This document shows positions 42,171 to 52,197 of a stretch of 64,000 nt of DNA, in pieces. Source of the stretch: Planctomycetota bacterium (lineage in GTDB: Bacteria > Planctomycetota > B15-G4 > SIAN01); contig JANQQL010000001.1 in the NCBI GenBank assembly GCA_028289345.1, positions 310,001 to 374,000 on the forward strand. The letters run 5' to 3'. Positions within the stretch are counted from its first letter, which is position 1; each line of letters starts with the position of its first letter. A program made the translations under genes and the position numbers. Below the pieces are notes generated by a model. It was not told the origin of the DNA. It saw only the letters and a list, made by a program, of their open reading frames with translations, and made no database searches.

Positions 42171-42566
42171 GTGAACCCGCTGCGCCAAAAAATGCTGGTG
42201 GTCGATGACGACCACGCCTGCCGCGAAGCCCTGGTGGAGTTCTTTCGCCGGGAGGGCTTTTCGGTCTGCATTGCCTCCAACGGCAAGGAGGCCTTCGAAG
42301 TGATCCGGACCCAGCACGTCGATCTCTCCGTGATGGACGTGCACATGCCGGGGATGACTGGCCCGGAGGTATTGCAGAGGGTGCTGGCCGAAGCTGGCGC
42401 ACTCGGCGTCCCTCCGACGGTCCTGATTTCCTCCGACCGATCGGCGGAAGCGTTGGCCCGTCAGCTGTTCGAGTGTCCGGTCGACTTCCTGCCGAAACCG
42501 GTGCGACTGGAAGCCCTGCGCCAGACCGTCCAGCAGCTCTTGCGCTCCCAAGACCACTTGCCCTGA
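42171..42566 (+). CDS. Stand-alone receiver-domain response regulator
   Basis: 131 residues from a GTG at 42171; an ATG at 42192 gives a shorter, equally possible protein. It is a complete CheY-like receiver: the acidic cluster MLVVDDDHAC, phospho-acceptor Asp in LSVMDVHMPGM, Ser of TVLISSDRSAE, and the Lys in DFLPKPVRLEAL. There is no output domain, so it must act by protein contact, like CheY or Spo0F. No histidine kinase is adjacent. It is preceded by a sigma-54-like promoter and followed 78 bases later by groES on the same strand. Confidence 0.85.
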   Translation: MNPLRQKMLVVDDDHACREALVEFFRREGFSVCIASNGKEAFEVIRTQHVDLSVMDVHMPGMTGPEVLQRVLAEAGALGVPPTVLISSDRSAEALARQLFECPVDFLPKPVRLEALRQTVQQLLRSQDHLP

Positions 42567-42644
42567 AACGAAACCCGCTAATGCAGAGCTCCACGTGACG
42601 AGCCCTGCGCCTGGCAACCGACTTCCTCAGAGGAGAAGAAATCG

Positions 42645-42953
42645 ATGGCAAAGACTGCTCTCAAGACCAAGGTCAAGCCTCTTGGAGAGAACATCCTGAT
42701 CAAGCGCCTGGAGGCCGAAGAGCGCACCGCGGGAGGCATCGTGCTTCCGGACTCCGCGAAGGAAAAGCCGAAGGAAGGCGTCGTTGTTTCCTTGGGAGAC
42801 GGTCGACTGCTGGATGACGGAAGCCGCGCGGACTTCACGGTCAAGACCAAGGACCGGGTTCTCTTCTCTTCGTACGCCGGAACTGAAGTGAAGGTCGATG
42901 GCGACGAATACCTGCTGATTCCTGAAAGCGACATTCTCGCCGTCGTGGAGTGA
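42645..42953 (+). CDS. groES: Co-chaperonin GroES
   Basis: 102 residues, normal length. Family sequence is visible in [26 protein letters not shown] (mobile loop region), [32 protein letters not shown] and [14 protein letters not shown]. It forms the heptameric lid of the GroEL folding chamber. A strong GAGGAGAAG site precedes the ATG. I find no CIRCE inverted repeat in the 78 bases after the receiver gene, so HrcA control is not indicated. Transcription may come from there or read through from the sigma-54-like promoter. Confidence 0.96.
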   Translation: MAKTALKTKVKPLGENILIKRLEAEERTAGGIVLPDSAKEKPKEGVVVSLGDGRLLDDGSRADFTVKTKDRVLFSSYAGTEVKVDGDEYLLIPESDILAVVE

Positions 42954-43084
42954 CACGCCAGGAAGTCCGAACACACCAGGCCGACGCGGGCTTGGCAACA
43001 TCGACCACCCCTCGGACATGCGACCCCTGACCAACACAAAGGCGGATGGGCGCAGCACGAGTTCGAACGACAAGGAAATCAAAC

Positions 43085-44758
<1,674 letters not shown>

Positions 44759-44793
44759 CCTCTCCCCCGCTCCCACTTCCAGAGCAACAATCA

Positions 44794-44826
44794 CGGGCCT
44801 CTTCCTTCGGGGAGGGGCCCGTTTTT
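44794..44826 (+). terminator. Rho-independent terminator of groESL
   Basis: A 12-bp stem (CGGGCCTCTTCC with GGGGAGGGGCCCG, two G-T pairs) is closed by a TTCG tetraloop and followed by TTTTT. It starts 35 bases after the groEL stop. The remaining stretch to 45058 (about 230 bases) holds no gene or clear signal. Confidence 0.9.
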
Positions 44827-45058
44827 CATGGCTCGGTCATGGAACCCCGACCCGGCCACCACCCGAGATCATGTGCGAAGACGTGATCACGACACGCCCT
44901 CGGGTAGCGTCAGCCTCGGCGAGGAAGAACCTTCGCAAGTGGAACGCCCGCCATCTCGCCTCCAGACCACGGCAAGGTCATCACCGCTTTGGCGATACGC
45001 CCCACGGGCTTGTCCCTTCGCAGGTCCCTGAAGTTGTCCAGCGGGGAGATCCCCTTCG

Positions 45059-45622
45059 TCACGACGACGGCCACAACCAAACGAACGCAGCCGCCGTGGA
45101 CAGCGCGTAAACCAGTCCATCGAAGATGAACTTCACGCTGGTGCTCCAGGCCACCCCCTTCCAAATCGAATTCACCACGTGATTGCCTGCGTAACCCAAA
45201 GTGGCAATGGAGCCAGTCACGCGGAACACTTCCAGGGAACCAGCTTCCGGTTCCACCGAAAACGACGCGATGTAAGCCACGAACAGACCGACCACCAAGG
45301 TGTACAGGAACCACTGAATCAGGCTCTTGCCAATGGCCGGGGTCCCGTTCGGGAACACCGTCAAGTAGCCCACCGGACCGCGGTTGTACTTCTCGAGCAT
45401 CTCGGGGGAGCCCATGTCCTTCATCGAGGCCGGGAATGGAAACATGTACTCCCCCGGTCGGAGGTTCTGGGCACGCATGGCCTCGAGAAGGGATTCCTCC
45501 CCAGGGGTTTTCTGAAAGTCGCTCTTGTGAATCGGAAGCGCCACGTGAATGACGGAACTTGCCACGAAAACAAACACCGCCGCCACCAGAATGGCGAGCC
45601 ACAGATCAGCGAGAAACTCCAT
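45059..45622 (-). CDS. Four-helix membrane protein of unknown function
   Basis: 187 residues with about four hydrophobic helices (residues 7-29, ~103-122, ~131-152, ~162-184). Between the first and second lies a ~70-residue soluble loop with KSDFQKTPGEESLLEAMRAQ, PGEYMFPFP and MGSPEMLEKYNRGPVGYLT. I recall similar uncharacterised proteins in several phyla but no function. The His in SSVIHVALPIHKSDF and in GYAGNHVVNS could bind metal or haem, which is speculation. It lies about 110 bases downstream of another membrane-protein gene on the same strand. Confidence 0.7.
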   Translation of the reverse strand: MEFLADLWLAILVAAVFVFVASSVIHVALPIHKSDFQKTPGEESLLEAMRAQNLRPGEYMFPFPASMKDMGSPEMLEKYNRGPVGYLTVFPNGTPAIGKSLIQWFLYTLVVGLFVAYIASFSVEPEAGSLEVFRVTGSIATLGYAGNHVVNSIWKGVAWSTSVKFIFDGLVYALSTAAAFVWLWPSS

Positions 45623-45732
45623 GAGCGTCGACTCCGCAAATGCCGGTTACCAAATGAAAACGTCGCTCCCCACCTCGGGCCTGACTGGCCTACCAAGAAG
45701 TGCGCCGCCCAAGGATCTCGACCTTCAAAGTT

Positions 45733-46284
45733 TCAGGAACGCGGCAGAAGCCTCTCCGCATCCTGAATCGCAACGCCCTGGTCCTGCAGAGCATCCTTGA
45801 GTTCGCGCCAGATCCGGGTGGAGGTCGGCGCCATGACGATCATGTTGACGGCAAACACCGGGAAGCTCACCAACAGCAGCGGAAGCATGCCATGGATGAA
45901 AACTGCGACGGAGGCCAGCAGGGCCCCTCCCTCCGCCATCGCCCAGCCGAGGATGGAGGCTCGCTGGAACCGCATGAGGGCCATGCCCATGACTTGGTGA
46001 GCACGGGTCTCGGAGTCGTCTCCCTGGGGGACGGTGGGGATCCGCCCACGAAACAGGCTGGGCACCAGAAACGCGAATCCCAGGATGAAGAGGGACGCCC
46101 CTCCAAGGATGTGAGGAGTGGCGGGGATGCTCTCCCTCAGCTCTGAGTCAGCCTGTTGACCAATGGCCGCTGCCACGGCGAGCAGGAACCAGGGTGACGT
46201 GAACATCGCCCCCCAAATCAGCCACATGCGGCGTGGAAAGCTGGACAGCTCCGGTGACTCAAATGAAGTCGAAACGGACTCCAC
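45733..46284 (-). CDS. Membrane protein of unknown function
   Basis: 183 residues from a GTG at 46284, chosen because GGGGGAGG lies five bases upstream. A TTG at 46359 in the same frame lacks a site. Four hydrophobic segments are visible: MWLIWGAMFTSPWFLLAVAA, HILGGASLFILGFAFLVPSL, and a long pair from ILGWAMAEGGALLASVAVF to VFAVNMIVM. Arg-rich loops (ALMRFQRASI) suggest cytoplasmic sides. No family is recognised. The C-terminal tail (LKDALQDQGVAIQDAERLL) is helical and cytoplasmic. Confidence 0.65.
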   Translation of the reverse strand: MESVSTSFESPELSSFPRRMWLIWGAMFTSPWFLLAVAAAIGQQADSELRESIPATPHILGGASLFILGFAFLVPSLFRGRIPTVPQGDDSETRAHQVMGMALMRFQRASILGWAMAEGGALLASVAVFIHGMLPLLLVSFPVFAVNMIVMAPTSTRIWRELKDALQDQGVAIQDAERLLPRS

Positions 46285-46486
46285 ACGGACCTCCCCCGAG
46301 AACTCCGATCCGTCGACTTGATGCAACGACCCAGGTGTGACTGAACTCGGGAGTCCCAACCATCGGAGCGGGCGACACAGGCGAGCGAACGCTCATCCTC
46401 TCGTCACACCGCGGCGAGCGGCAGACACATCGCCCACGCACGAAACGCCCCTCGCGCCTGAAACGAAACGACGGTCCGCCTGCTGT

Positions 46487-46756
46487 TCAGGAATTGCGTG
46501 CGCGTTGAATGGCGCGAGCCAAACGAGACTTCTTGTGTGAAGCGGAGTTCGGGTGAATGACGCGGGTCTTGGCGGCCTTGTCGATGCGCTTGAAAGCTTC
46601 GGGCATCGCCTTTTCTGCGGCGTCGAGATTGCCCTCTTCCACCGCGGCCAGGACGCGCTTCATCTCGGTCTTCATGTGCGACGCGGCGGCGCGGTTCTTG
46701 GCCCGCCGACGGTCGTCTTGGCGCATTCGCTTCTTGGCTTGAACACTGTTCGGCAT
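46487..46756 (-). CDS. rpsT: 30S ribosomal protein S20
   Basis: 89 residues. A highly basic, all-helical small protein with the S20 pattern: MPNSVQAKKRMRQDDRRRAKNR, MKTEMKRVLAAVEEGNLDAAE, IDKAAKTRVIHPNSASHKKSRLARA. It binds 16S rRNA early in 30S assembly and begins with the conserved SxxKRxRQ-like segment. The leader upstream contains two mutually exclusive hairpins, described separately. It is monocistronic here, as in many bacteria. Confidence 0.95.
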   Translation of the reverse strand: MPNSVQAKKRMRQDDRRRAKNRAAASHMKTEMKRVLAAVEEGNLDAAEKAMPEAFKRIDKAAKTRVIHPNSASHKKSRLARAIQRARNS

Positions 46757-46780
46757 CGTCGGTTCGCTTCTTCCGGTTTT

Positions 46781-46831
46781 TCAAAGAGAGGCTTTGACCG
46801 ATCCTCGAGTCAAAGCCCATCCGTGATTATG
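46781..46831 (-). promoter_or_regulatory. rpsT -10 element and leader with two competing hairpins
   Basis: Reading on the minus strand, CATAAT (46831-46826) is a plausible -10 with initiation near 46819. The transcript then meets GCTTTGAC (46816-46809) pairing with GTCAAAGC (46798-46791), an 8-bp stem with a 10-base loop. The second arm's TCAAAG (46797-46792) can instead pair with CTTTGA (46786-46781), a 6-bp stem with a 5-base loop. The two structures cannot form together. The second ends about 25 bases before the start codon. This could serve autoregulation by S20, but the mechanism is inference. Confidence 0.4.
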
Positions 46832-46943
46832 TTTGGTCCGCAGTCCCCAGCGCCAAGCTCCCTTGGCCTCGGGTCCCGTCTGAGAGATTCAGGGCCCAGC
46901 CGGCTATGCGGCAAGCATCGCCGGGGTCACCGCTTGGCAGTGA

Positions 46944-48302
46944 TCATCGTGGACGCAAGGTCTCGATGCGCTGCGCGACGTCCCGATAGCGGATGTCTAC
47001 CTCGTAGACCCTGCTGTAGTACCGAAACGCCTCTTCTTCGCGCCCGGCCTTCTCACAGACGAGCCCCAGATTGTACAGAATTGCCTTGCCGCGCTCTCCT
47101 GTCGCCGAAGTTTCTTCCAGAGCCGCGGTCAGCTGCTTCTCGGCCAGGTCGAACAGGCCCTTGCGGTGGAAGCACCCGCCCAGCCGAACCAGGGAGTCCA
47201 GACGGACCTTGGGATCCTTCACCGACCGTTGGAAAGCCTCGATGGCTTCGTCCAGCTCTCCGGCGTCTTGCAAGGCTTTCCCCAGGGCGTGCCACAGCCC
47301 CAGCTCCGTGGGCCGATCCTTCAGCCGCCGCCGATACTCGGAGATCTCCAGCCCACCCAGGTCCTTCTCGAGCTGCTCCAGATCTCGCGCTCGGTCGGGA
47401 TGGGGGCTCCTCTCCTGTAGCTCCGCCAGCTGGGCGACTTCGGCCTTCTGGGCCTCGATCCGCAAGTCCCCCACGCGGTCATCGAGATCCGCAACTTGGT
47501 CTTCGAAGCTCCGGCTCGCCTCCAAGACCGCGATCGCCTCTTCGAATTCCCCCTGTCGGGCGAGGATCTTCGCGATCCGTCGCCGGGCCCGGCGGTCCTT
47601 CGGATCCGAGTCGAGCTGCTGCTTGAGCTCCTCCAGCTCCGACACGATCTCATCCCCGGTCCGATGGATCCGCTGATCCAGCTCCAGCTGCTGGGCCTGG
47701 TTGCGATCGCGAATCAGATCCCGGGAGGACTGGGCATTCTCATAGGCGCCGGCCTGCAGGGTGACATCCGCGGTCAGGTTCTTGCGCATTCGCTCCGCCT
47801 CGGCGTCTTTGGGGTTGATCTGGAGCGCCTTCTCGAGACTTTCCAGCGCTTGATCGACTTCCTTGAGACGGGCGTGGCAAGTGGCGGCCGCCTTCCAAGC
47901 AGCGCTCGAACGAGGATTGGCGGTCGCGCAGGAGCGGAACGTAGCAACGGCGGAATTCATGTGGCCGGACTCGGCCAGCGCCTCCCCCAGAGCCATGGCC
48001 ACCGGCTCGCTGGTCGGCTCCAGCCGCAGGCATCGCGTCAACGCGCGCACCCTGCCCGCGGGATTGCGCCCCAGCTTCGCGAGAGACGCCGAAAGCTGAT
48101 AGGGAGCGGCCCCCAGTCGGGCCAGCCAGCGTGGCGTCGGTTTGCGCTCCGCTCGACGCTGGAAGGTCTCGCAAAGCAAGGCGAAAGCCTCCCCGTGGTC
48201 AGGCTTCAGGGTGACGATCTGCAGAAGCAGGCTTCCCGCGTAGTCGAAGTTCCGCTTCAGCAAGGCATCTCGGGCTTTTTGTAGGTGCTGAGCGAGATCC
48301 AT
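46944..48302 (-). CDS. TPR-repeat protein with a coiled-coil middle
   Basis: 452 residues from the ATG at 48302. TPR units occur at both ends. N-terminal examples are LLKRNFDYAGSLLLQIVTLKP, AMALGEALAESGHMNSAVATF and VDQALESLEKALQINPKD. C-terminal examples are LWHALGKALQDAGELDEAIEAF and LYNLGLVCEKAGREEEAFRYY. The middle (about residues 185-340) is strongly charged and helical (ELDQRIHRTGDEIVSELEEL), probably coiled coil. There is no signal peptide, so it is cytoplasmic. It diverges from def. Proteins of this layout act as assembly scaffolds; nothing names its partner. Frame upstream to 48929 is antisense to def and not real. Confidence 0.78.
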   Translation of the reverse strand: MDLAQHLQKARDALLKRNFDYAGSLLLQIVTLKPDHGEAFALLCETFQRRAERKPTPRWLARLGAAPYQLSASLAKLGRNPAGRVRALTRCLRLEPTSEPVAMALGEALAESGHMNSAVATFRSCATANPRSSAAWKAAATCHARLKEVDQALESLEKALQINPKDAEAERMRKNLTADVTLQAGAYENAQSSRDLIRDRNQAQQLELDQRIHRTGDEIVSELEELKQQLDSDPKDRRARRRIAKILARQGEFEEAIAVLEASRSFEDQVADLDDRVGDLRIEAQKAEVAQLAELQERSPHPDRARDLEQLEKDLGGLEISEYRRRLKDRPTELGLWHALGKALQDAGELDEAIEAFQRSVKDPKVRLDSLVRLGGCFHRKGLFDLAEKQLTAALEETSATGERGKAILYNLGLVCEKAGREEEAFRYYSRVYEVDIRYRDVAQRIETLRPR

Positions 48303-48448
48303 GGCTGCCCCAACGATTCGGCGCCTTCTCCGGGCTTCTCGACCCGCGGATCCTGCATGGATCCGCCCCCTCGACGCGATGCGGCTCCCGAGGCCGGGTC
48401 GGCTGCCTTCCCTAGGCTCCCGAGGACGCAGCGGAAACCCTTTGCCAA

Positions 48449-48454
48449 TATAAT
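48449..48454 (+). promoter_or_regulatory. -10 element upstream of def
   Basis: A perfect TATAAT inside the only AT-rich island (AATATAATATT) of the 216-base gap between the TPR gene and def. The position 17 bases upstream (ACGCAG) is a poor -35. The start site would be near 48461, about 58 bases before the def ATG. Confidence 0.45.
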
Positions 48455-48518
48455 ATTCCGACAGTCGCGGTCCGGCCCGAGACAACTCGACGCCGGCCTC
48501 GTCCCCTCCGGAGAGCCC

Positions 48519-49031
48519 ATGAACATCGTTCGCTACCCCGATCCTAGGCTGATGGCCCGTACCCTGGCGGTCAAGGACCCCGACGACGAAGTGCGCCAGA
48601 AGATCAACGCCATGTATGACCTGATGTACGAGGAGCAGGGCGTGGGGCTCGCCGCCCCCCAGGTCGGCTGGAGCGCCCGGATCTTCGTGATGAATTCGAC
48701 CGGAGATCGCGAGCAGAAAGAGGCCCAGCGCGCCTTCCTGAATCCTCGGATTCGAAAGCGTCGCGGACGGGTGATTGGACCCGAGGGTTGCCTCAGTTTT
48801 CCGGGACTGTTCATCGACGTCGAACGGGCCGCCTGGATCCAGGTCGAGTTCGACGACCCCGAAGGCACTTCCCACACCGCCGAGTTGGATGGATTCGAAG
48901 CGCGCATCTTCCAACACGAACTCGACCACCTCGACAACGTGCTACTCGTGCACCGCATGTCCCAGGCGGACCGAATTCGCCATCGGGACGCCCTCGACCG
49001 CCTGCAACGCGCCTACGAACCCATCGGCTGA
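48519..49031 (+). CDS. def: Peptide deformylase
   Basis: 170 residues, normal for type I/II bacterial enzymes. All three deformylase motifs are intact: GVGLAAPQVG, EGCLSFPG (metal Cys) and QHELDHLDNVLL (HExxH). It removes the formyl group from nascent proteins with Fe or Ni. The N-terminus starts NIVRYPDPRL as usual. A possible promoter with TATAAT lies 65 bases upstream. It is followed by ribF after seven bases. The common partner fmt is absent, but pairing with ribF suggests co-transcription. Confidence 0.95.
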   Translation: MNIVRYPDPRLMARTLAVKDPDDEVRQKINAMYDLMYEEQGVGLAAPQVGWSARIFVMNSTGDREQKEAQRAFLNPRIRKRRGRVIGPEGCLSFPGLFIDVERAAWIQVEFDDPEGTSHTAELDGFEARIFQHELDHLDNVLLVHRMSQADRIRHRDALDRLQRAYEPIG

Positions 49032-49038
49032 GACCGTC

Positions 49039-49992
49039 ATGCAGTGGTTCACGGAAATCACCCCGGGAGTCCCCTTGGACTCTCTCCATGGCTGCGTTGC
49101 GACGCTCGGTGTGTTTGATGGAGTGCATCTCGGGCACCGCGCGATTCTTGACCGCACCATGAATTGGGCGCGCACGGAATCCCGCCCCGCAGTGGTGATC
49201 ACGTTCTCCATTCACCCCGACCGGGTCGTACGCGGCGAGGCTCCTCCGCTGCTGATGAGTTTGGATCATCGTCGCCGCGAGCTGGAACGTTGCGGCTTGG
49301 ATGCCACCATTGCCCTCGAGTTCAACGACGACTTGCGGCGCTGGTCGGCGACCGAGTTCGTCGATCAAGTGCTGATCGGATGTCTGGGGATCCACGGCTT
49401 GGTACTCGGTCACGACACGGCGCTGGGACGCAATCGCCAAGGGGACGCCGCGTTCCTTGACCGGTTGGGGAAGGATCGAGGCTTTGCCGTCGCGGTCGTT
49501 GGTGAGATAGCCATCGATGGCGCCGTGGTTTCCAGCACCAACATCCGCGAAGCCCTGGCCCAAGGCAATCTGGAACAAGCGGCCGCGCTTCTCGGCCGAG
49601 CGCCCTCCCTCCTCGGCACGGTGGTGCCTGGGCAGCAGCGGGGCAGGGCCCTGGGTTTTCCGACCGCCAATCTCGACGTGTCTCATGAGTGCGTGCCCGC
49701 CAATGGCGTCTATGCCGTGATCGCCTTGTGGAAGGGGCAACGCCTCGAGGGAATCTGCAACATCGGCCATCGGCCAACCTTCGAAGCCCGAGGACAACGG
49801 ACCGTGGAAGTTCACCTCCTGGATCTCGACGCGGATCTGTACGGCGAGCCTCTCGAGCTGATCTTCGTCGCACGGCTACGACCAGAGCGTCGCTTTCCCG
49901 GGGTCGAGCAGCTCCGCGAGCAACTCGTGGCGGATCGCGCTGCCGCCATCGAAGTGTTCCGCCGCAGTCCGAGTCCCCAACCAGGTCCATGA
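49039..49992 (+). CDS. ribF: Bifunctional riboflavin kinase / FAD synthetase
   Basis: 317 residues, close to the usual ~310. The N-terminal adenylyltransferase shows ATLGVFDGVHLGHRAIL, AVVITFSIHPDRVV, the VLGHDTALGRNRQGD loop and VSSTNIREALAQGN. The C-terminal kinase domain shows GTVVPGQQRGRALGFPTANLD, ANGVYAV and ICNIGHRPTF with RTVEVHLLDLDADLYG. It converts riboflavin to FMN and then FAD, matching the demand of the flavoproteins in this window (GlcD, GlcE, the ApbE target). It begins seven bases after def. Confidence 0.95.
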   Translation: MQWFTEITPGVPLDSLHGCVATLGVFDGVHLGHRAILDRTMNWARTESRPAVVITFSIHPDRVVRGEAPPLLMSLDHRRRELERCGLDATIALEFNDDLRRWSATEFVDQVLIGCLGIHGLVLGHDTALGRNRQGDAAFLDRLGKDRGFAVAVVGEIAIDGAVVSSTNIREALAQGNLEQAAALLGRAPSLLGTVVPGQQRGRALGFPTANLDVSHECVPANGVYAVIALWKGQRLEGICNIGHRPTFEARGQRTVEVHLLDLDADLYGEPLELIFVARLRPERRFPGVEQLREQLVADRAAAIEVFRRSPSPQPGP

Positions 49993-50197
49993 GCCAACGG
50001 CGGTGCCCATGGGATTTCGACCGTTCGCGATCGGTCGTCGGAACACTACAATCCCGCGCCGCGTTCGAGACGGGCCGACGAGGCGGCCGCGGGGACCTCC
50101 GCTCGAAGCGGAACCGGCTTCCCAAGGCGGAGAGATTCGTCGTCGCGAATGTCTCGATTCGTGGAATAATCCTGCAGCGGGTTCGACCCGATGGTGT

Positions 50198-50272
50198 GGG
50201 CGGGTAGCTCAGGGGTAGAGCACGGCACTGAAAATGCCGGTGTCGGCGGTTCGATTCCGCCCCTGCCCACCA
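50198..50272 (+). tRNA. tRNA-Phe (anticodon GAA)
   Basis: A complete 75-base cloverleaf. The acceptor stem GGGCGGG pairs with CCTGCCC (one G-T pair) and the D arm is GCTC...GAGC. The anticodon stem CGGCA/TGCCG has loop CTGAAAA, giving anticodon GAA. The T arm is GGCGG-TTCGATT-CCGCC; the discriminator is A and CCA is encoded. AATAAT at 50165-50170 is a possible -10, with no convincing -35. It lies between ribF and the second sulfatase-TPR gene. Confidence 0.95.
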
Positions 50273-50361
50273 TTTCTGCAATCGCCTCGAAATCCGTTTC
50301 GCGATTCTCTTCCCGGGGACCCGAGTCCCCCCTCCGATGTCCGAGTCCACGGGGCAATCGA

Positions 50362-52197
50362 GTGAATCGAACCGCGTCCCGTTCCCCCACTCCCTGGCCA
50401 CGTTGGCTACTCACGGCAGGACTTTCGACCCTGGCGGGCTGCGCGGAGCAAGACTCTTCTTCCGTCTCCGAACCAGAAGTGTTGTCTTCTTCGCTGGCGG
50501 CGGACGAGTGGCCCAATGTACTCCTGGTCTCCCTCGACACGACCCGTGCGGACGCCCTTGGATGCTACGGTTCGGACCTCGGAGCGAGTCCGGTGATCGA
50601 CTCCTTGGCCGCCGAGTCCATCGTCTTCGACCACGCATTCACTTCGGTGCCAGTGACGTTGCCGGCCCACGCCACCCTCTTGACCGGGCTCCGTCCCCCT
50701 CGTCATGGCGTTCGCGACAACGCGGTCTATGAACTCTCCCCAGAAGCCCAAACGATCACCGAAGCATTGCGCGAGACCGGCTATCGAACCTTCGCCGTGG
50801 TCGCGGCGGTGGTCCTCGACCGCAGTTTCGGGTTGGGCCAAGGTTTCGACGTCTACGACCAAGGAGCCCTGGACACTCGCGGCGACAACCCTCATCAAGA
50901 GCGACCGGCGCAGGAGATCACGGACGCCGCACTCGCTCAGTTGTCGGGCTCGCAACCATGGTTCGGGTTCGTGCACTTCTACGATCCACATCAGCCGTTC
51001 ACGCCGCCGGACGATCTGGCGGAACGCTACTCTGACGACCCTCGCAATCTTTACTACGCAGAAATCGCCTCGGTCGACCGAGAGCTCGGCCGGTTGTTCC
51101 AAGGTTTGAAAGACCTCGGACTGTGGCAGCGCACGTTGATCGTCCTTACTGCAGATCATGGCGAAGGGCGTGGGGAACACGGAGAAGTCACTCACGGTCA
51201 CTTGCTGCACGACGCCACCCAACGAGTCCCGCTGATCCTGCGCGACCCCCGCCGCGAACCGGGACGCATCCGTGACCGCCTGGTCACCCTGGAAGATGTT
51301 GCTCCCACTTTGCTCGAACTCGCGCTTGGCGCGGCCCGGTTGCCATCGGATGGAAAGTCACTGGTGGCGTGCTTGGACTCGGCCGACGCGACCTGGGCAG
51401 ACGTGGCGTACATGGAGACCCTCCTCCCGTGGCTGAGTTACGACTGGGCGCCGCTGACTGGAATTCGCACCTTGGAGTGGAAGCTGGTGGAAGGTTCGCG
51501 AACTCGGCTGTTCCATTTGTCCGAGGACTCTGCGGAAACCACCAACGTGGCCGAGCGACATCCGGACGTCGTGGAGCGCTTGCAAAAACGCCTGGCGGAT
51601 CTGCAAGCGGGTCCGTCCCTCGAGACCCAGACACGAGTGGTCTCTGCAGAAGAGATGGCAGTCCTTGGTGGACTGGGGTACGTGTCTTCGGAAACTCCCG
51701 GTCCCAGCATCGACCATGGCAGCAGCGCCGATCCTTACGAACATGTCGCCAAAGTCGATCAACTGCAGCTCGCTCAGTCCCTCATGCAGCAGAAGAATTT
51801 TGACGAAGCGTTGCGCCTGTTGCGGGACTTGGAAGCATCGATTCCCCAGACGTTCCTGGTCCACCAGGTCCTTGGCAGCTGCCTCGGACAGATGAGGGAC
51901 TTCGAAGGAGCCCTGGAAGCTTCCCGCCGCGCGGCGGAAATTCGTCCCGAATCAGCCACGGCCCAGTTCAACATCGGATTGGCGGCTTACTACTTGGAGA
52001 ACCTGGAACTCGCCCGCGAACGACTGGAACACGCGGTCACGCTTCCGGGCTGTCCAACGAATGCCTACTTCCGCCTCTACGAAATCTACGGAAAGCAGGG
52101 AGATGCTCTGCGCGCCAGAGCCATCGTCGAAGCATTGTTGGCGAGGGAAGGATTGCCAGACTCGGTTCGTCGAATGGCGCGAGAGCTGTTGCCGTGA
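50362..52197 (+). CDS. Sulfatase-TPR lipoprotein (second copy)
   Basis: 611 residues from a GTG at 50362; the frame is open back through the tRNA, which cannot be coding. A lipoprotein signal (PRWLLTAGLSTLAGC) precedes a sulfatase-fold domain. NVLLVSLDTTRADALGCYG has the metal Asp, PVTLPAHATLLTG has Thr where a sulfatase has the modified Cys, and LTADHGEGRGEHGEVTHG and ALGGLGYVSS follow. The C-terminus has TPR-like units (EALRLLRDLEASIPQ, RPESATAQFNIGLAAYYLE). It is clearly paralogous to the protein at 26291 in domain order and motifs. Its stop overlaps the UvrD-like gene by four bases. Confidence 0.85.
   Translation: MNRTASRSPTPWPRWLLTAGLSTLAGCAEQDSSSVSEPEVLSSSLAADEWPNVLLVSLDTTRADALGCYGSDLGASPVIDSLAAESIVFDHAFTSVPVTLPAHATLLTGLRPPRHGVRDNAVYELSPEAQTITEALRETGYRTFAVVAAVVLDRSFGLGQGFDVYDQGALDTRGDNPHQERPAQEITDAALAQLSGSQPWFGFVHFYDPHQPFTPPDDLAERYSDDPRNLYYAEIASVDRELGRLFQGLKDLGLWQRTLIVLTADHGEGRGEHGEVTHGHLLHDATQRVPLILRDPRREPGRIRDRLVTLEDVAPTLLELALGAARLPSDGKSLVACLDSADATWADVAYMETLLPWLSYDWAPLTGIRTLEWKLVEGSRTRLFHLSEDSAETTNVAERHPDVVERLQKRLADLQAGPSLETQTRVVSAEEMAVLGGLGYVSSETPGPSIDHGSSADPYEHVAKVDQLQLAQSLMQQKNFDEALRLLRDLEASIPQTFLVHQVLGSCLGQMRDFEGALEASRRAAEIRPESATAQFNIGLAAYYLENLELARERLEHAVTLPGCPTNAYFRLYEIYGKQGDALRARAIVEALLAREGLPDSVRRMARELLP

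Noticed and set aside
42567..42644. CIRCE/HrcA operator before groES
   Set aside because: I looked for TTAGCACTC-N9-GAGTGCTAA and found no matching inverted repeat.
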